From assembly GCA_947498025.1 (NCBI GenBank), contig CANMJR010000010.1, positions 1-64,000 on the forward strand: 64,000 bases of DNA, read 5' to 3'. A program made the position numbers and the translations under genes. The notes beneath the pieces are model-generated. The model saw only the letters and a list, made by a program, of their open reading frames with translations. It did no database searches and was not told the DNA's origin. Position 1 is the stretch's first letter, and each line of letters opens with the position of its first letter. Source of the stretch: Helicobacteraceae bacterium (GTDB taxonomy: Bacteria > Campylobacterota > Campylobacteria > Campylobacterales > Sulfurimonadaceae). Below, in pieces: positions 48,921 to 58,148 of the stretch.

Positions 48921-49766
48921 ATGAATGAAGGAAAAAGTTATTTGAAAAATGAGAGTACGGCAATCGCAATCGGCGGTTTTGACGGGATGCATATCGGGCA
49001 TCAGCATCTTTTTAACGCTTTGGGCGAAAATGGAACTATAGTCGTGATTGAGACGGGTTATGCGAATCTCACGCCTAAAAATGAGAGAGAGAAGTTCTCA
49101 CACTATCCTCTCATGTATATAGAGTTGGATGATATTCGCCATCTCAGCGGTGAAGAGTTTATAACGCTTTTGAAAGATAGATTTCCTAAGCTTCAAAAGA
49201 TTGTTGTCGGGTATGATTTTCATTTTGGTAAAAATAGAAAATACTCGTTTGAAGAGTTGAAAACACTCTTTGACGGAGAGGTTGTTGTCATTGATGAGGT
49301 GACGCATGAGGGCGATTCTGTCCATTCGCATAAGATAAGAGCTAAACTTCAGATAGGCGATATCAAGGGTGCAAACGCATTTTTGGGACATAACTACACC
49401 ATCCGAGGCGAACATGTGGCAGGGCAGGGAATCGGTAAAAAGGAGTTGGTGGCGACTATCAACATTACGGCAAGCGGATATTTAACACCAAAAGAGGGTG
49501 TCTATGCGACGCTAACCCGCATAAATGATGAAGAACATTATCATCCATCAGTCTCTTTTGTCGGTCACAGAGTAACTACCGACGGCTCATTTGCCATAGA
49601 GAGTCACATACTTGACGGTGAAGTTTTTTGCAAAGAGAAGGCAAGTATCAGTTTTGTCTCCTACATAAGAGGCAATGAAAAATTCGAGTCACTGGCAGAG
49701 TTAAAAAAGGCTATACAAAAAGATATAGCTATCGCGTCAAAAGAGCTGAAACTCTTGCAACTATAA
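48921..49766 (+). CDS. ribF: Bifunctional riboflavin kinase/FAD synthetase
   Basis: This enzyme makes FMN and FAD from riboflavin. The nucleotidyl-transferase part (about 1-150) has IGGFDGMHIGHQHLF and VGYDFHFGKNR. The kinase part (about 155-280) has GQGIGKKELVATINI, where the usual GRxLG and PT signature is somewhat changed. At 281 residues it is slightly short, as in related species. truD follows after 9 bases. Confidence 0.92.
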   Translation: MNEGKSYLKNESTAIAIGGFDGMHIGHQHLFNALGENGTIVVIETGYANLTPKNEREKFSHYPLMYIELDDIRHLSGEEFITLLKDRFPKLQKIVVGYDFHFGKNRKYSFEELKTLFDGEVVVIDEVTHEGDSVHSHKIRAKLQIGDIKGANAFLGHNYTIRGEHVAGQGIGKKELVATINITASGYLTPKEGVYATLTRINDEEHYHPSVSFVGHRVTTDGSFAIESHILDGEVFCKEKASISFVSYIRGNEKFESLAELKKAIQKDIAIASKELKLLQL

Positions 49767-49775
49767 AGAGAGAAT

Positions 49776-50792
49776 ATGGAAAGAGAATATTTACAAGACA
49801 ACAAACCGATTTATTTTGATTTTGTGCAGACACAAAAAGATTTTATAGTGGATGAAATTCCGCTCTCAGAGTTTAAAGGCAATGGGAATTTCTTAGTTCT
49901 GCATGTAAAAAAAGTAGAACTTACAACATGGGATATGATAGCTGTCTTTGCAGAGCTGCTCAATATTCCGGCTGAGAAGATAGGCTACGCTGGGCTAAAA
50001 GATAAACATGCAACAACAACACAGTATATATCTGTGGAAGCAAAATTTGAAAAACATCTGAAAAAGTTTAAACATCCGCAGATAAAAATTTTAAAAACAA
50101 CGAGACACACGCACTCCATTCGGATGGGTGATTTGACCGGAAACAGATTTAGTATCAATCTTTTTGATGTGGATGATATTAAAGCCGGTCAAATAGAAAA
50201 GCTGGCAAGAAAAGGTGAAAAATCAGGAATTCCAAACTACTTTGGCTACCAAAGATTTGGGCGAGATAACGATTCGATTGAACAGGCAAAAGAGATGATT
50301 GCCGGAGATTTGTACATAAAAGATGCAAAACTCAAAAAGTTTTTAATCTCTGTATATCAAAGCGTGCGTTTTAACGAGTGGCTCAAAGAGCGAGTGCTTT
50401 TAAGCCGTGAAAAAAATAGCGGCAACTTCATGCTGCTTGATGGAGATGTTTACCTTTCAAATGAAGAAAAAATTTTTACTCCAAAAAATATTCCTTTAAA
50501 AGATTTTGAAGATAAAAAAGTTATTCCTACAGGATTGTTGTGCGGCAGAGATGTTTATCGTGCACGCGATGCGGCAAGAGAGATAGAGGAGAAATATGAT
50601 GATGAATTTTTGTATGAAAAGGGACTTAGAAGAGAGGCTTTGGTATTTCCTTATACGCTAGAACTGAAGTACAACAAAAACTTCGGCATCATGAATATAA
50701 GCTTCAGTCTTCCAAAAGGTGCGTATGCCACTGTATTTTTAGAGAGTATCGCAAATAGAAATTTCAGCGCCAAAGATGTGAAGTTGAAATAA
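49776..50792 (+). CDS. truD: tRNA pseudouridine(13) synthase TruD
   Basis: This enzyme forms pseudouridine 13 in tRNA-Glu. The catalytic motif GYAGLKDKHATTTQYISV, the NYFGYQRFGRDN block and the late RREALVFPY are family marks. The 338-residue length is normal. It is co-directional with ribF in a likely two-gene operon. Confidence 0.95.
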   Translation: MEREYLQDNKPIYFDFVQTQKDFIVDEIPLSEFKGNGNFLVLHVKKVELTTWDMIAVFAELLNIPAEKIGYAGLKDKHATTTQYISVEAKFEKHLKKFKHPQIKILKTTRHTHSIRMGDLTGNRFSINLFDVDDIKAGQIEKLARKGEKSGIPNYFGYQRFGRDNDSIEQAKEMIAGDLYIKDAKLKKFLISVYQSVRFNEWLKERVLLSREKNSGNFMLLDGDVYLSNEEKIFTPKNIPLKDFEDKKVIPTGLLCGRDVYRARDAAREIEEKYDDEFLYEKGLRREALVFPYTLELKYNKNFGIMNISFSLPKGAYATVFLESIANRNFSAKDVKLK

Positions 50793-50838
50793 TTCACAAA
50801 ATTCGTACAATATTATAAAAGTTTAATGAAGCTTTGAC

Positions 50839-50844
50839 TATAAT
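50839..50844 (+). promoter_or_regulatory. -10 element of the atpB promoter
   Basis: TATAAT lies 32 bases upstream of the atpB ATG and AGGGAG at 50864-50869 is the ribosome site. The separate promoter fits the split of atpB from the main ATP synthase genes. Confidence 0.6.
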
Positions 50845-50876
50845 TTCATAATTTTTTAAGACTAGGGAGCACGCCT

Positions 50877-51551
50877 ATGGGTGAATTGTTTACTTTTTTC
50901 GGAGTATTTTCTCACGATAAAACTTTTATATATGTAACACACATGTTACTATCTGCCGGAATCGCTTTGATGCTTGTTAAAATAGCTATGTCAAATCTTC
51001 AGCTTGTTCCAAGAGGAACTCAAAATGTGATGGAAGCATACATTTCAGGTGTTCTTAAAATGGGAACAGATGTAATGGGCGCAGAGCCTGCACGTCGTTA
51101 CCTTCCGCTTGTTGCTACAATCGGTCTTTTTGTAGGAATTGCAAACTTAATCGGTGTATTACCAGGTTTTGAAGCTCCGACTGCATTTTTAGAAATGCCG
51201 CTTACACTTGCTCTAGTTGTATTTGTTTACTACAACTTTGAGGGTATTCGCCGTCAAGGTATTGTAAAGTACTTTAAGCACTTTTTAGGACCTGTTTGGT
51301 GGTTGTATTGGTTAATGTTTCCAATCGAAATTGTTTCTCACTTTTCTCGTTTAATCTCACTTAGTTTCCGTCTTTTTGGAAATGTAAAAGGTGATGACAT
51401 GTTCTTGATGGTAATTTTGATGTTGGCTCCTTGGGTTTTACCGATGGTTCCATTTGCTCTTCTTACTTTTATGGCATTCTTGCAAGCTTTCATTTTCATG
51501 ATGCTTACTTATGTTTACCTTGGTGGCGCAATCGCTGTTGACGAACACTAG
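50877..51551 (+). CDS. atpB: F0-ATPase subunit a
   Basis: This integral membrane subunit carries the proton half-channels. About five or six membrane helices are visible, and the essential Arg sits in [14 protein letters not shown]. The 224-residue length is normal for this phylum. It is about 47 kb from the F1 genes at the start of the window, an arrangement known in Campylobacter and relatives. A small membrane protein gene follows after 9 bases. Confidence 0.96.
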   Translation: MGELFTFFGVFSHDKTFIYVTHMLLSAGIALMLVKIAMSNLQLVPRGTQNVMEAYISGVLKMGTDVMGAEPARRYLPLVATIGLFVGIANLIGVLPGFEAPTAFLEMPLTLALVVFVYYNFEGIRRQGIVKYFKHFLGPVWWLYWLMFPIEIVSHFSRLISLSFRLFGNVKGDDMFLMVILMLAPWVLPMVPFALLTFMAFLQAFIFMMLTYVYLGGAIAVDEH

Positions 51552-51560
51552 TAGTTTTCT

Positions 51561-51824
51561 ATGCAAAAAGATATATTCGACAGAATTATAAGCTTTTTGC
51601 TTGGAGCCTCTTGGGGTATCGTTATTTTTGGTACCCTTATAGTTTTTAATATATTTCTTCCTTTTGGCATCAGCCTATCTATCTTTATCACAACACTTTT
51701 TATCATTGTTTCTCTCTTTCTTATTTTAGCTCTGGATGCTTTTTCTGTAAATAAACAAAGATTGGCAGAAGCACAAAAACAGACAAAACTTTTGGAAAAA
51801 ATCTACTCAAAACATACAAAATAG
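51561..51824 (+). CDS. Small membrane protein next to atpB
   Basis: The 87-residue product has two membrane helices (about 10-32 and 36-58) and a charged C-terminal helix (VNKQRLAEAQKQTKLLEKIY). I recall a comparable integral membrane gene next to atpB in Campylobacter. A role in ATP synthase assembly is conceivable but only inferred from place. Its stop overlaps the GTG of the next gene by one base. Confidence 0.75.
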   Translation: MQKDIFDRIISFLLGASWGIVIFGTLIVFNIFLPFGISLSIFITTLFIIVSLFLILALDAFSVNKQRLAEAQKQTKLLEKIYSKHTK

Positions 51825-52222
51825 TGTTGAGTAAAAAAACTGTTTCAATTCTATTTACTTTTATAGCGGCTCTTCTTTATCTTCTGTTTGAAGATGATAT
51901 TGCACCTCAAAAACTCTCTACCGCAAACCATAATGAAAAATACTACCAGACTAAAATGTGTAATGCTTTAGGCGGAAAAATGGAAGTTGTTTTGGAAGAT
52001 AGGGCAAGAATCGACTGCCTCACTTCAGAGTATGCAATTGAGGTGGATTTTGCCGAAAAGTGGGCTGAAGGAATCGGTCAATCACTCTATTATGCAGAGA
52101 TGAGTGGAAAAAAACCGGCCGTCGGGCTTATTTCCGGAGCAGGCGATGCAAAATTTGTCAGCAGAATAAGCAGAGTTGCTAAAACGCATAACATAAAAAT
52201 TATTATCATAGATGAAGAGTAA
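51824..52222 (+). CDS. Membrane-anchored protein with nuclease-like fold pattern, unknown
   Basis: The product has 132 residues and starts at GTG 51824 (or TTG 51827). One N-terminal membrane segment (about 5-22) is followed by a domain with the pattern RIDCLTSEYAIEVDFAEKW, then EGIGQSLYYAEMSGKKPAVGL. Asp, Glu-x-Asp and a Gln-rich helix in this order recall the PD-(D/E)xK nuclease fold. The last motif position is D followed by AEK rather than a clean ExK, so activity is doubtful. The domain would face the periplasm if the N-terminus is a signal anchor. Confidence 0.7.
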   Translation: MLSKKTVSILFTFIAALLYLLFEDDIAPQKLSTANHNEKYYQTKMCNALGGKMEVVLEDRARIDCLTSEYAIEVDFAEKWAEGIGQSLYYAEMSGKKPAVGLISGAGDAKFVSRISRVAKTHNIKIIIIDEE

Positions 52223-52371
52223 AAGAAAAAAATCACAAATCTATAGTAAAAGTTTGAATAATTTAGCAATGAATAAAGACAAATATTTCCACATGTCAAG
52301 CCCTCTTTATCAGATTTAAAAGATAATTTAGATAACATAAAAACCTAATTTTTTAAAATTTAAGGAACGAT

Positions 52372-53796
52372 ATGTTTGAAACAGTTATAGGACTTGAAGT
52401 CCATGTGCAACTCAATACAAAAACTAAACTTTTTTGCTCGTGCGCTACGAGTTTTAATCACAAACAAAATACAAATACCTGCCCGACATGTTTGGCTCTT
52501 CCCGGAGCTTTGCCTGTTTTGAATAAAGAGGTGCTTCACAAGGCTATTATGCTTGGAACGGCGATTGATGCGACTATAAACAGGACTTCTTATTTTGACA
52601 GAAAATCCTACTTTTATCCTGATAGTCCATCGGCATATCAGATTACGCAGCTTTATACTCCCGTGGTTGAACATGGAAAACTTCGTATTGATTTTGAGGA
52701 TGGTACACATAAAACTATCCGTATTAATCGTGCGCACATAGAAGCGGATGCGGGGAAAAACATACATGAGGGCGATATTTCTAAGGTGGATTTGAATCGT
52801 GCAGGAACGCCGCTTTTAGAGATTGTCTCAGAGCCCGACATGCGAAATAGTGAAGAGGTGATTCTCTATCTTAAAAAACTTCACTCCATCATCCGTTACC
52901 TCGACATCGGCGATGCAAACATGCAAGAGGGTTCGTTCCGTGTGGATGTAAATGTCTCTATCCGTCCAAAAGGGGATGAAAAACTCTACACGCGTGTTGA
53001 GATAAAAAATATCAACAGCTTTAAATTTATTCAAAAAGCGATAGAACTTGAAGTCGCTCGTCAAAAAGAGGCGTGGGAAGATGGCGTTTATGAGAAAGAG
53101 ATTTGTCAAGAGACTAGACTTTTTGACCAGACAAAACAGGAAACCCGCTCCATGCGTGGGAAAGAGGAGGCAGCGGATTACCGTTACTTCCCAGAGCCTG
53201 ATTTGCTTAAGGCTGTTGTGACTGATGCGATGATGGTAGAGTTTAGTGTTATTCCAGAGCTTCCGGATCAAAAAATGGCTCGATTTGTAAGCGAATACGG
53301 AATGAATGAGTACAGTGCGAGTGTTCTTACATCAAGCGTTGAAATGGCTCACTTTTTTGAAGCGATGATGGCAGAGGGTATCAGTGCTAAAAATGCTCTG
53401 ACATGGCTTACAACAGAGCTTCAAGGTCGCCTAAAGGGTGAGATGAATATCACAAATTCACCGGTGGATGCCAAAAAATTGGGTCACTTGGTGAAACGAA
53501 TAGAAGATGGCACAATCAGCGGAAAAGCGGCTAAAGAGGTACTTGATTATTTGATGGAGAATGAGAGTGATGTTGATAGCGTAATCGACACATTAGGACT
53601 CAAACAAGTGAGTGACACGGGTGCCATCGAAGCTATTTGTGATGCCGTTATAGCTGCAAATCCAGACAAAGCCGAGGAGTACAGAAGCGGAAAAGATAAG
53701 CTTTTCGGCTTCTTCGTAGGGCAGGTTATGAAAGAGAGCAAAGGGAGTGCGAACCCTCAAACTGTAAATGAGTTACTTAAAGCTAAGCTTGGATAA
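52372..53796 (+). CDS. gatB: Aspartyl/glutamyl-tRNA amidotransferase subunit B
   Basis: This is the kinase and tRNA-binding subunit of GatCAB, which converts Glu-tRNA(Gln) and Asp-tRNA(Asn) to the amidated forms. The start [19 protein letters not shown], a zinc site (CSC...CPTC) and the LPGALPVLN block are conserved, and a YqeY-like tail closes the protein. The 474-residue length is normal. gatA and gatC are not in the window. AAGGA precedes the ATG. Confidence 0.96.
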   Translation: MFETVIGLEVHVQLNTKTKLFCSCATSFNHKQNTNTCPTCLALPGALPVLNKEVLHKAIMLGTAIDATINRTSYFDRKSYFYPDSPSAYQITQLYTPVVEHGKLRIDFEDGTHKTIRINRAHIEADAGKNIHEGDISKVDLNRAGTPLLEIVSEPDMRNSEEVILYLKKLHSIIRYLDIGDANMQEGSFRVDVNVSIRPKGDEKLYTRVEIKNINSFKFIQKAIELEVARQKEAWEDGVYEKEICQETRLFDQTKQETRSMRGKEEAADYRYFPEPDLLKAVVTDAMMVEFSVIPELPDQKMARFVSEYGMNEYSASVLTSSVEMAHFFEAMMAEGISAKNALTWLTTELQGRLKGEMNITNSPVDAKKLGHLVKRIEDGTISGKAAKEVLDYLMENESDVDSVIDTLGLKQVSDTGAIEAICDAVIAANPDKAEEYRSGKDKLFGFFVGQVMKESKGSANPQTVNELLKAKLG

Positions 53797-55362
53797 ATGA
53801 ACTTTTTTTCCCGCCTTATAGTTGATATTGCCTATTTTATACATACATCAGATGCGTATCAACATAAGAAGCGATTTTTTTATGACCTTTTAGAGAATAA
53901 TAAATACAAGTATAAAAAAGTATTTGATATTTTTATGATAATACTCATTTTTTTGAGTGTCTTTATTTTGATTTCTGAAGTAAAACATCAAGTTCCTGCG
54001 TATATAAAATATTTCAATATATATGTTATCTCAATTATTTTTTTCATAGAGTATCTACTGAGATTTTGGACGAGCAGCAGTGTTTGTGAGATTATTATTG
54101 CAAAGAGTGAACATGATACGATGCTAGGAAGAGAATTCTCTCTCTCTCGAGCTATCATCAAGGTACTCAAAGCAAAGTTAAATTTTATTTTTTCATTTAA
54201 AGCGATTATAGATTTACTTGCAATCTTGCCTTTTTTCCATGAACTCAGACTTCTTCGTCTTTTTGTTCTTTTTCGAGTGTTCAAGCTTTTTCGTTATACG
54301 ACAAGTTTTCAGATTTTTGCTTCCGTTTTATCTACAAAAAAATTTGAATTTATAATTCTTTTGATGTTCGCATCTATTGTCGTTTTTGTCTCTTCTGTTC
54401 TTGTTTATGTGATGGAAGCAAACAATCCAGATTCACCTGTGAACACTCTTTTTGATGCACTCTATTGGTCGATTGTGACTATTTCAACGGTTGGATACGG
54501 CGATGTTACGGCAGTTACTACCGAGGGTCGCATTGTTGCCATGTTTGTCATTATTGCAGGGGTTTCTGTTTTGGCGTTTACAACTTCTATCGTTGTTTCT
54601 GCTTTTACCGAAAAGCTTGATGAGATTAAAGAGACAAAAACAATCGAAGATATCAGGAAGCTCAAAAAATTTTATCTCATTTGCGGATATGAGCAAGTAG
54701 CCCAAGAAGTTGCAAAAAAGTTGGCAAATTCTATGACAACTATTATTGTTTTAGATGAAGATGAACATAGAATTGCACATGCCAAAAGAGATGGACTTGT
54801 GGCTCTCAATTATGATCCGGGCGATACACATAGTTATAAAAAAATTGGCTTAGATTTGAGTACACAAGTCAAATCTGTTTTGTGTTTGAGAGAGAGTGAT
54901 GTAGAGAATGTTTACACAACGCTTACAATTCGCTCTATAGATAAAGAGGTCAATATCGTTTCGCTTTTGATGGATGATACAAATAGAAATAAATTAACTT
55001 TTGCCGGTGTAAATGAGATACTTTATCCAAAAGGTTTAGTCGGCATGATTTCTAAAGAACTCATAGGGCGACCTGTTGCGTTTGAGGTAATTCATGCTCT
55101 GAGAAATGAATATTTTGGTGTAAACATCGAAGAGATACTGGTAGATGACAGAATGAGTGAAAAAATTATCTATGTAAATGAACTCAACAACACGAAGTTT
55201 AGAGTTGTACTGCTGGGAATTTACAAAAAAGATACGAAGAGATTTTTCTTTAATCCAATCGATGCAACAATGCTTGAGAGCGGAGACTATCTTCTTGTCA
55301 TCGGAAAAACTATCTTTATCAAAGAGTTTGAGAAATATTTACATAAGAAGACTAAAAAATGA
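53797..55362 (+). CDS. Potassium channel with RCK domain
   Basis: This 521-residue inner-membrane channel has a voltage-channel-like set of six membrane segments (about 45-265), including an Arg-rich S4-like stretch (ELRLLRLFVLFRVFKLFR, about 149-166). The selectivity filter TVGYGD is at about 231-236. RCK_N and RCK_C domains follow (about 290-515) with a modified Rossmann start (LICGYEQVAQEVAKKL). It starts with no gap after the gatB stop and overlaps the next gene by 4 bases. Confidence 0.9.
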   Translation: MNFFSRLIVDIAYFIHTSDAYQHKKRFFYDLLENNKYKYKKVFDIFMIILIFLSVFILISEVKHQVPAYIKYFNIYVISIIFFIEYLLRFWTSSSVCEIIIAKSEHDTMLGREFSLSRAIIKVLKAKLNFIFSFKAIIDLLAILPFFHELRLLRLFVLFRVFKLFRYTTSFQIFASVLSTKKFEFIILLMFASIVVFVSSVLVYVMEANNPDSPVNTLFDALYWSIVTISTVGYGDVTAVTTEGRIVAMFVIIAGVSVLAFTTSIVVSAFTEKLDEIKETKTIEDIRKLKKFYLICGYEQVAQEVAKKLANSMTTIIVLDEDEHRIAHAKRDGLVALNYDPGDTHSYKKIGLDLSTQVKSVLCLRESDVENVYTTLTIRSIDKEVNIVSLLMDDTNRNKLTFAGVNEILYPKGLVGMISKELIGRPVAFEVIHALRNEYFGVNIEEILVDDRMSEKIIYVNELNNTKFRVVLLGIYKKDTKRFFFNPIDATMLESGDYLLVIGKTIFIKEFEKYLHKKTKK

Positions 55363-56087
55363 AAAGTAAAATGGCTCTAATTTTTGGATACAACGATTAT
55401 GCTTTAGAGATAGCAAAGAATATTGCAGATAAATATGGCAGCGTAGTTATTTACAGCCTCCATAGTGAGCAAGACAGTTTAAAAAACAAATCAGATTTTG
55501 AGATAAGAGGTCTGGATTTAAGCGACAATTGGGACGGAATAAATGAAAATTTTGATTTTGAAAATTCTATAGCATTTTGTGTACTTGAAGATAGTGCAGA
55601 AAATATATTTTTAACTATATCTTTAAGGTCTCTGTTTAGCGACTTACATATTATTGCACTATCAAACAATAAAGAAACGGCGAACAAACTACAAATGGCA
55701 GGGGCAAACAGAGTAATTCCACTCGTTCAAACTACTGCAGAGATGATTGCAGAGATGATGGAAAAGCCTATTGTCAAAGAAGTTTTTCATAAAATTTTAT
55801 TTGAAAGCGGTGAGTTAAAAATCACTCAGGTAAAAATTAATGCAAGCAATGAATATATCGGCAAAGAAATTTCTCAATTGGATTGGAACGATAAATATGG
55901 AGTTATACCTCTTTCTATGGTACATGAAGATATGAGAAGTGAGTTCATATACTCCTCAAAAATAAAGCATCATGTAATACAAGAGGGTGATCTGTTTGTT
56001 ATTGTAGGATACGAAAATTGTATTCAAGAGTTTGAAAAATCAATAGGGAGCAGATACGATGTCAATTGGTGTAATTGGAGCAGGTAA
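55359..56087 (+). CDS. Stand-alone RCK (TrkA-N/TrkA-C) protein
   Basis: This cytoplasmic 242-residue protein has an RCK_N domain (about 5-120, LIFGYNDYALEIAKNIA) and an RCK_C domain (about 150-232, ITQVKINASNEYIGKEISQL). The 4-base overlap with the channel gene implies that it forms a mixed gating ring with that channel. The ligand is unknown. gpsA begins within its last 29 bases. Confidence 0.85.
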   Translation: MKSKMALIFGYNDYALEIAKNIADKYGSVVIYSLHSEQDSLKNKSDFEIRGLDLSDNWDGINENFDFENSIAFCVLEDSAENIFLTISLRSLFSDLHIIALSNNKETANKLQMAGANRVIPLVQTTAEMIAEMMEKPIVKEVFHKILFESGELKITQVKINASNEYIGKEISQLDWNDKYGVIPLSMVHEDMRSEFIYSSKIKHHVIQEGDLFVIVGYENCIQEFEKSIGSRYDVNWCNWSR

Positions 56088-56946
56088 ATGGGGTTCTGCC
56101 CTAGCTTACGCGCTCTCAAAAAATAATAAAGTTTTTATACACTCAAGAACACCCAGAAATATTGAAAATTTTGTCTCTTTGGAAGAGATTTTGAAGTCTG
56201 AATATCTTGTAATCGCTATACCTGCGCAACAGATAGCATCATGGCTTAGAGAGAATTTTGTCTTTAAAAATCAAAAGATTTTAGTCGCTTCAAAGGGAAT
56301 AGAGGCCTCAAGCGGAAAGTTTCTCAACGAGATATATTCCGAGTTTGTTCCGGACGCAAACATTGCTTTTTTATCGGGTCCCTCTTTTGCAACAGAGGTT
56401 ATGAAATCACTCCCTACCGCACTTGTTGTTAACTCTTACAACGAAGAGTTGAGCAAAGAGTTTGCCTCGTTTTTTCCTGATTTTATAAAAACATACACCT
56501 CTACGGATGTGGTCGGTGCAGAGATTGCAGGTGCATACAAAAATGTAATAGCCATCGCCGCCGGAATATGCGAGGGTCTCTCTCTCGGCAAAAATGCTGC
56601 TGCCGCACTTATCTCAAGAGGTTTGGTAGAGATGCAGAGATTTGGCAAGGTTTACGGTGCAAAAGAGGAGAGTTTTGTGGGTTTAAGCGGTGCAGGGGAT
56701 TTGTTTTTAACTGCTTCGTCTCCCATGAGCCGGAACTTTCGCGTCGGTTTGGGTCTTGCTTGCGGAAAAACAAAAGAGCAGATTGTAGAAGAGTTAGGAG
56801 AGGTTGCAGAGGGGATAGAAACGGCATATGCACTTCATAAAATAGCCAAAGAAAAAGAGTTGTATCTGCCGATAGCCAGAGAAGTATATGAGCTGCTTGA
56901 GGGAAAAAATCCGCATATCTCTTTGAGAGATTTGCTTTCAAACTGA
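56059..56946 (+). CDS. gpsA: Glycerol-3-phosphate dehydrogenase (NAD(P)+)
   Basis: This enzyme makes sn-glycerol 3-phosphate for phospholipids. The dinucleotide motif GVIGAGKWGSALA is at the start, and LSGPSFATEV, the catalytic Lys in GAYKNVIAIAAG and SSPMSRNFRVGLGL are conserved. At 295 residues it is a little shorter than E. coli GpsA. The ATG at 56059 has GGGAG upstream and overlaps the RCK gene by 29 bases. Confidence 0.95.
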   Translation: MSIGVIGAGKWGSALAYALSKNNKVFIHSRTPRNIENFVSLEEILKSEYLVIAIPAQQIASWLRENFVFKNQKILVASKGIEASSGKFLNEIYSEFVPDANIAFLSGPSFATEVMKSLPTALVVNSYNEELSKEFASFFPDFIKTYTSTDVVGAEIAGAYKNVIAIAAGICEGLSLGKNAAAALISRGLVEMQRFGKVYGAKEESFVGLSGAGDLFLTASSPMSRNFRVGLGLACGKTKEQIVEELGEVAEGIETAYALHKIAKEKELYLPIAREVYELLEGKNPHISLRDLLSN

Positions 56947-57029
56947 AGCAACGCCTAAATCTTTTTGCATTTATCTCAAAATTAGATAGTTATCGATAGA
57001 ATTTCGCTATATTTTTTAAGGTGTAAATA

Positions 57030-57323
57030 ATGGTTGTTCATATAGTAATGTTTAAGTTTAAGGATGAAAACAAGGCTCTCAATATAGCGAAAGTTCAGAA
57101 CAAGTTGATGAGCTTAGAGGGTAAAATTCCGTTTTTAAAATCTATGGAAGTCGGTATAAATTTTGATGAGTCCGAGAGAGCTTTTGATATGTCTCTTTAT
57201 AGCACTTTTGAAGATAGAAGAGATTTAAAAGCGTATGCGGCGCATGAAGAGCATTTAAAAGTTGTTGAACTTATCAAACAAGTGACAACAGAATCTAAAG
57301 TAGTGGATTATATTTTAGAGTAA
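57030..57323 (+). CDS. Dabb (stress-responsive A/B barrel) protein
   Basis: This 97-residue protein starts MVVHIVMFKFKDEN, typical of the Dabb ferredoxin-like barrel, and keeps the family's FEDRRDLKAYAAHEEHLKVV near the C-terminus. Dabb proteins form dimers; the bacterial role is mostly unknown. It is a single gene that converges on the cytochrome gene with a strong hairpin between. Confidence 0.85.
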   Translation: MVVHIVMFKFKDENKALNIAKVQNKLMSLEGKIPFLKSMEVGINFDESERAFDMSLYSTFEDRRDLKAYAAHEEHLKVVELIKQVTTESKVVDYILE

Positions 57324-57328
57324 AATTG

Positions 57329-57352
57329 TTTCCACATGCCCTCATGTGGAAA
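57329..57352. terminator. Two-way terminator hairpin
   Basis: TTTCCACATG (57329-57338) and CATGTGGAAA (57343-57352) form a perfect 10-bp stem with the loop CCCT, between two convergent genes. There is no long T-run on either side. Both arms contain the overabundant TCCACATG word, so a word pair may serve as the terminator, as uptake sequences do in Neisseria and Haemophilus. Confidence 0.7.
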
Positions 57353-57358
57353 TCTCAA

Positions 57359-57769
57359 TCACTCAAACTTTACATTTTCATATCTATCATAGAGCCACTC
57401 TGCAACGGCTTGTTTATCTTCACTATTGATTTTACCTTCAAGCGAAGGCATTACTCCAAATCTCTCTAAAGCGCCGGCATGACACATGCTGTTATCAAGT
57501 TTTGGATTGATTATGTAATCTTTAACAAAGAGTATAAAAAGGTGGCGATGCAAATCTTCCTCATCATCTTTTATAACAATATTCTCTTTTAAGCGGTTTG
57601 AAACCTCCACCATTGGCGGAGCTTTCATCTTTCTGAGATTTTTCAGCGCTTCTCCCTTTTCTATAATCTCCACATGGCAGCTCTGACAATTCTTTTTATA
57701 GACCTCATATCCATCGCTTGCAAAGAGTGTTACGCCTAGAAGGAGTGAAGCTGTCACTATTTTTTTCAT
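57359..57769 (-). CDS. Periplasmic c-type cytochrome
   Basis: The 136-residue product has a signal peptide (MKKIVTASLLLGVTLFA) and one haem site CQSCH near residue 29. A likely axial Met lies in FGVMPSLEG. The middle (about 55-100) is longer and more charged than in classical small cytochrome c. It probably carries electrons in the periplasm; the partner is unknown. It is a single gene, divergent from the small membrane gene at 57908. Confidence 0.85.
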   Translation of the reverse strand: MKKIVTASLLLGVTLFASDGYEVYKKNCQSCHVEIIEKGEALKNLRKMKAPPMVEVSNRLKENIVIKDDEEDLHRHLFILFVKDYIINPKLDNSMCHAGALERFGVMPSLEGKINSEDKQAVAEWLYDRYENVKFE

Positions 57770-57907
57770 GGTAATTCCTTAAAATTTTTTAGCGAACAAA
57801 GTATCTAAAATAAATGCTTAAATCGTCTCACTAGTTTTATTAGTGTAGCGTTTTAGTATAAAGTAATTGTTAAGATGCGTCAATAAAAGCACAAAAAAGG
57901 AGAGAAG

Positions 57908-58099
57908 ATGAGCGAACCTAGATTAGAAGATATAAGTGATTACAACACGCTAAAAGGCAGTAAAAAAAAGGTTGTGTGGGCTGTTATAGTAATAGGTCTT
58001 TTAATGGGAGTTCTTTACATGACCGTGTATAATATGTACGACAGTAAAGAGGATACTATAAAAATAGAAGACCCTATAAAAGCAGTACCTATGAGATAA
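57908..58099 (+). CDS. Small single-span membrane protein, unknown
   Basis: The 63-residue product has a charged N-terminus (SEPRLEDISDYNTLKGSKKK), one membrane helix (about 24-44, VVWAVIVIGLLMGVLYMTVY) and an acidic tail. AAAGGAG lies 8 bases before the ATG, which supports translation. No family is recognised. It lies 49 bases upstream of the M48 protease gene and could share its transcript. Confidence 0.7.
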   Translation: MSEPRLEDISDYNTLKGSKKKVVWAVIVIGLLMGVLYMTVYNMYDSKEDTIKIEDPIKAVPMR

Positions 58100-58148
58100 A
58101 TAAGCTGTAAATAATGCTAAAATAACAAAATTTTTTTAAGGTCTTTTA

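Noticed and set aside
52360..52767. Minus-strand 135-residue frame at gatB
   Set aside because: It overlaps the most conserved part of gatB and has no support of its own.
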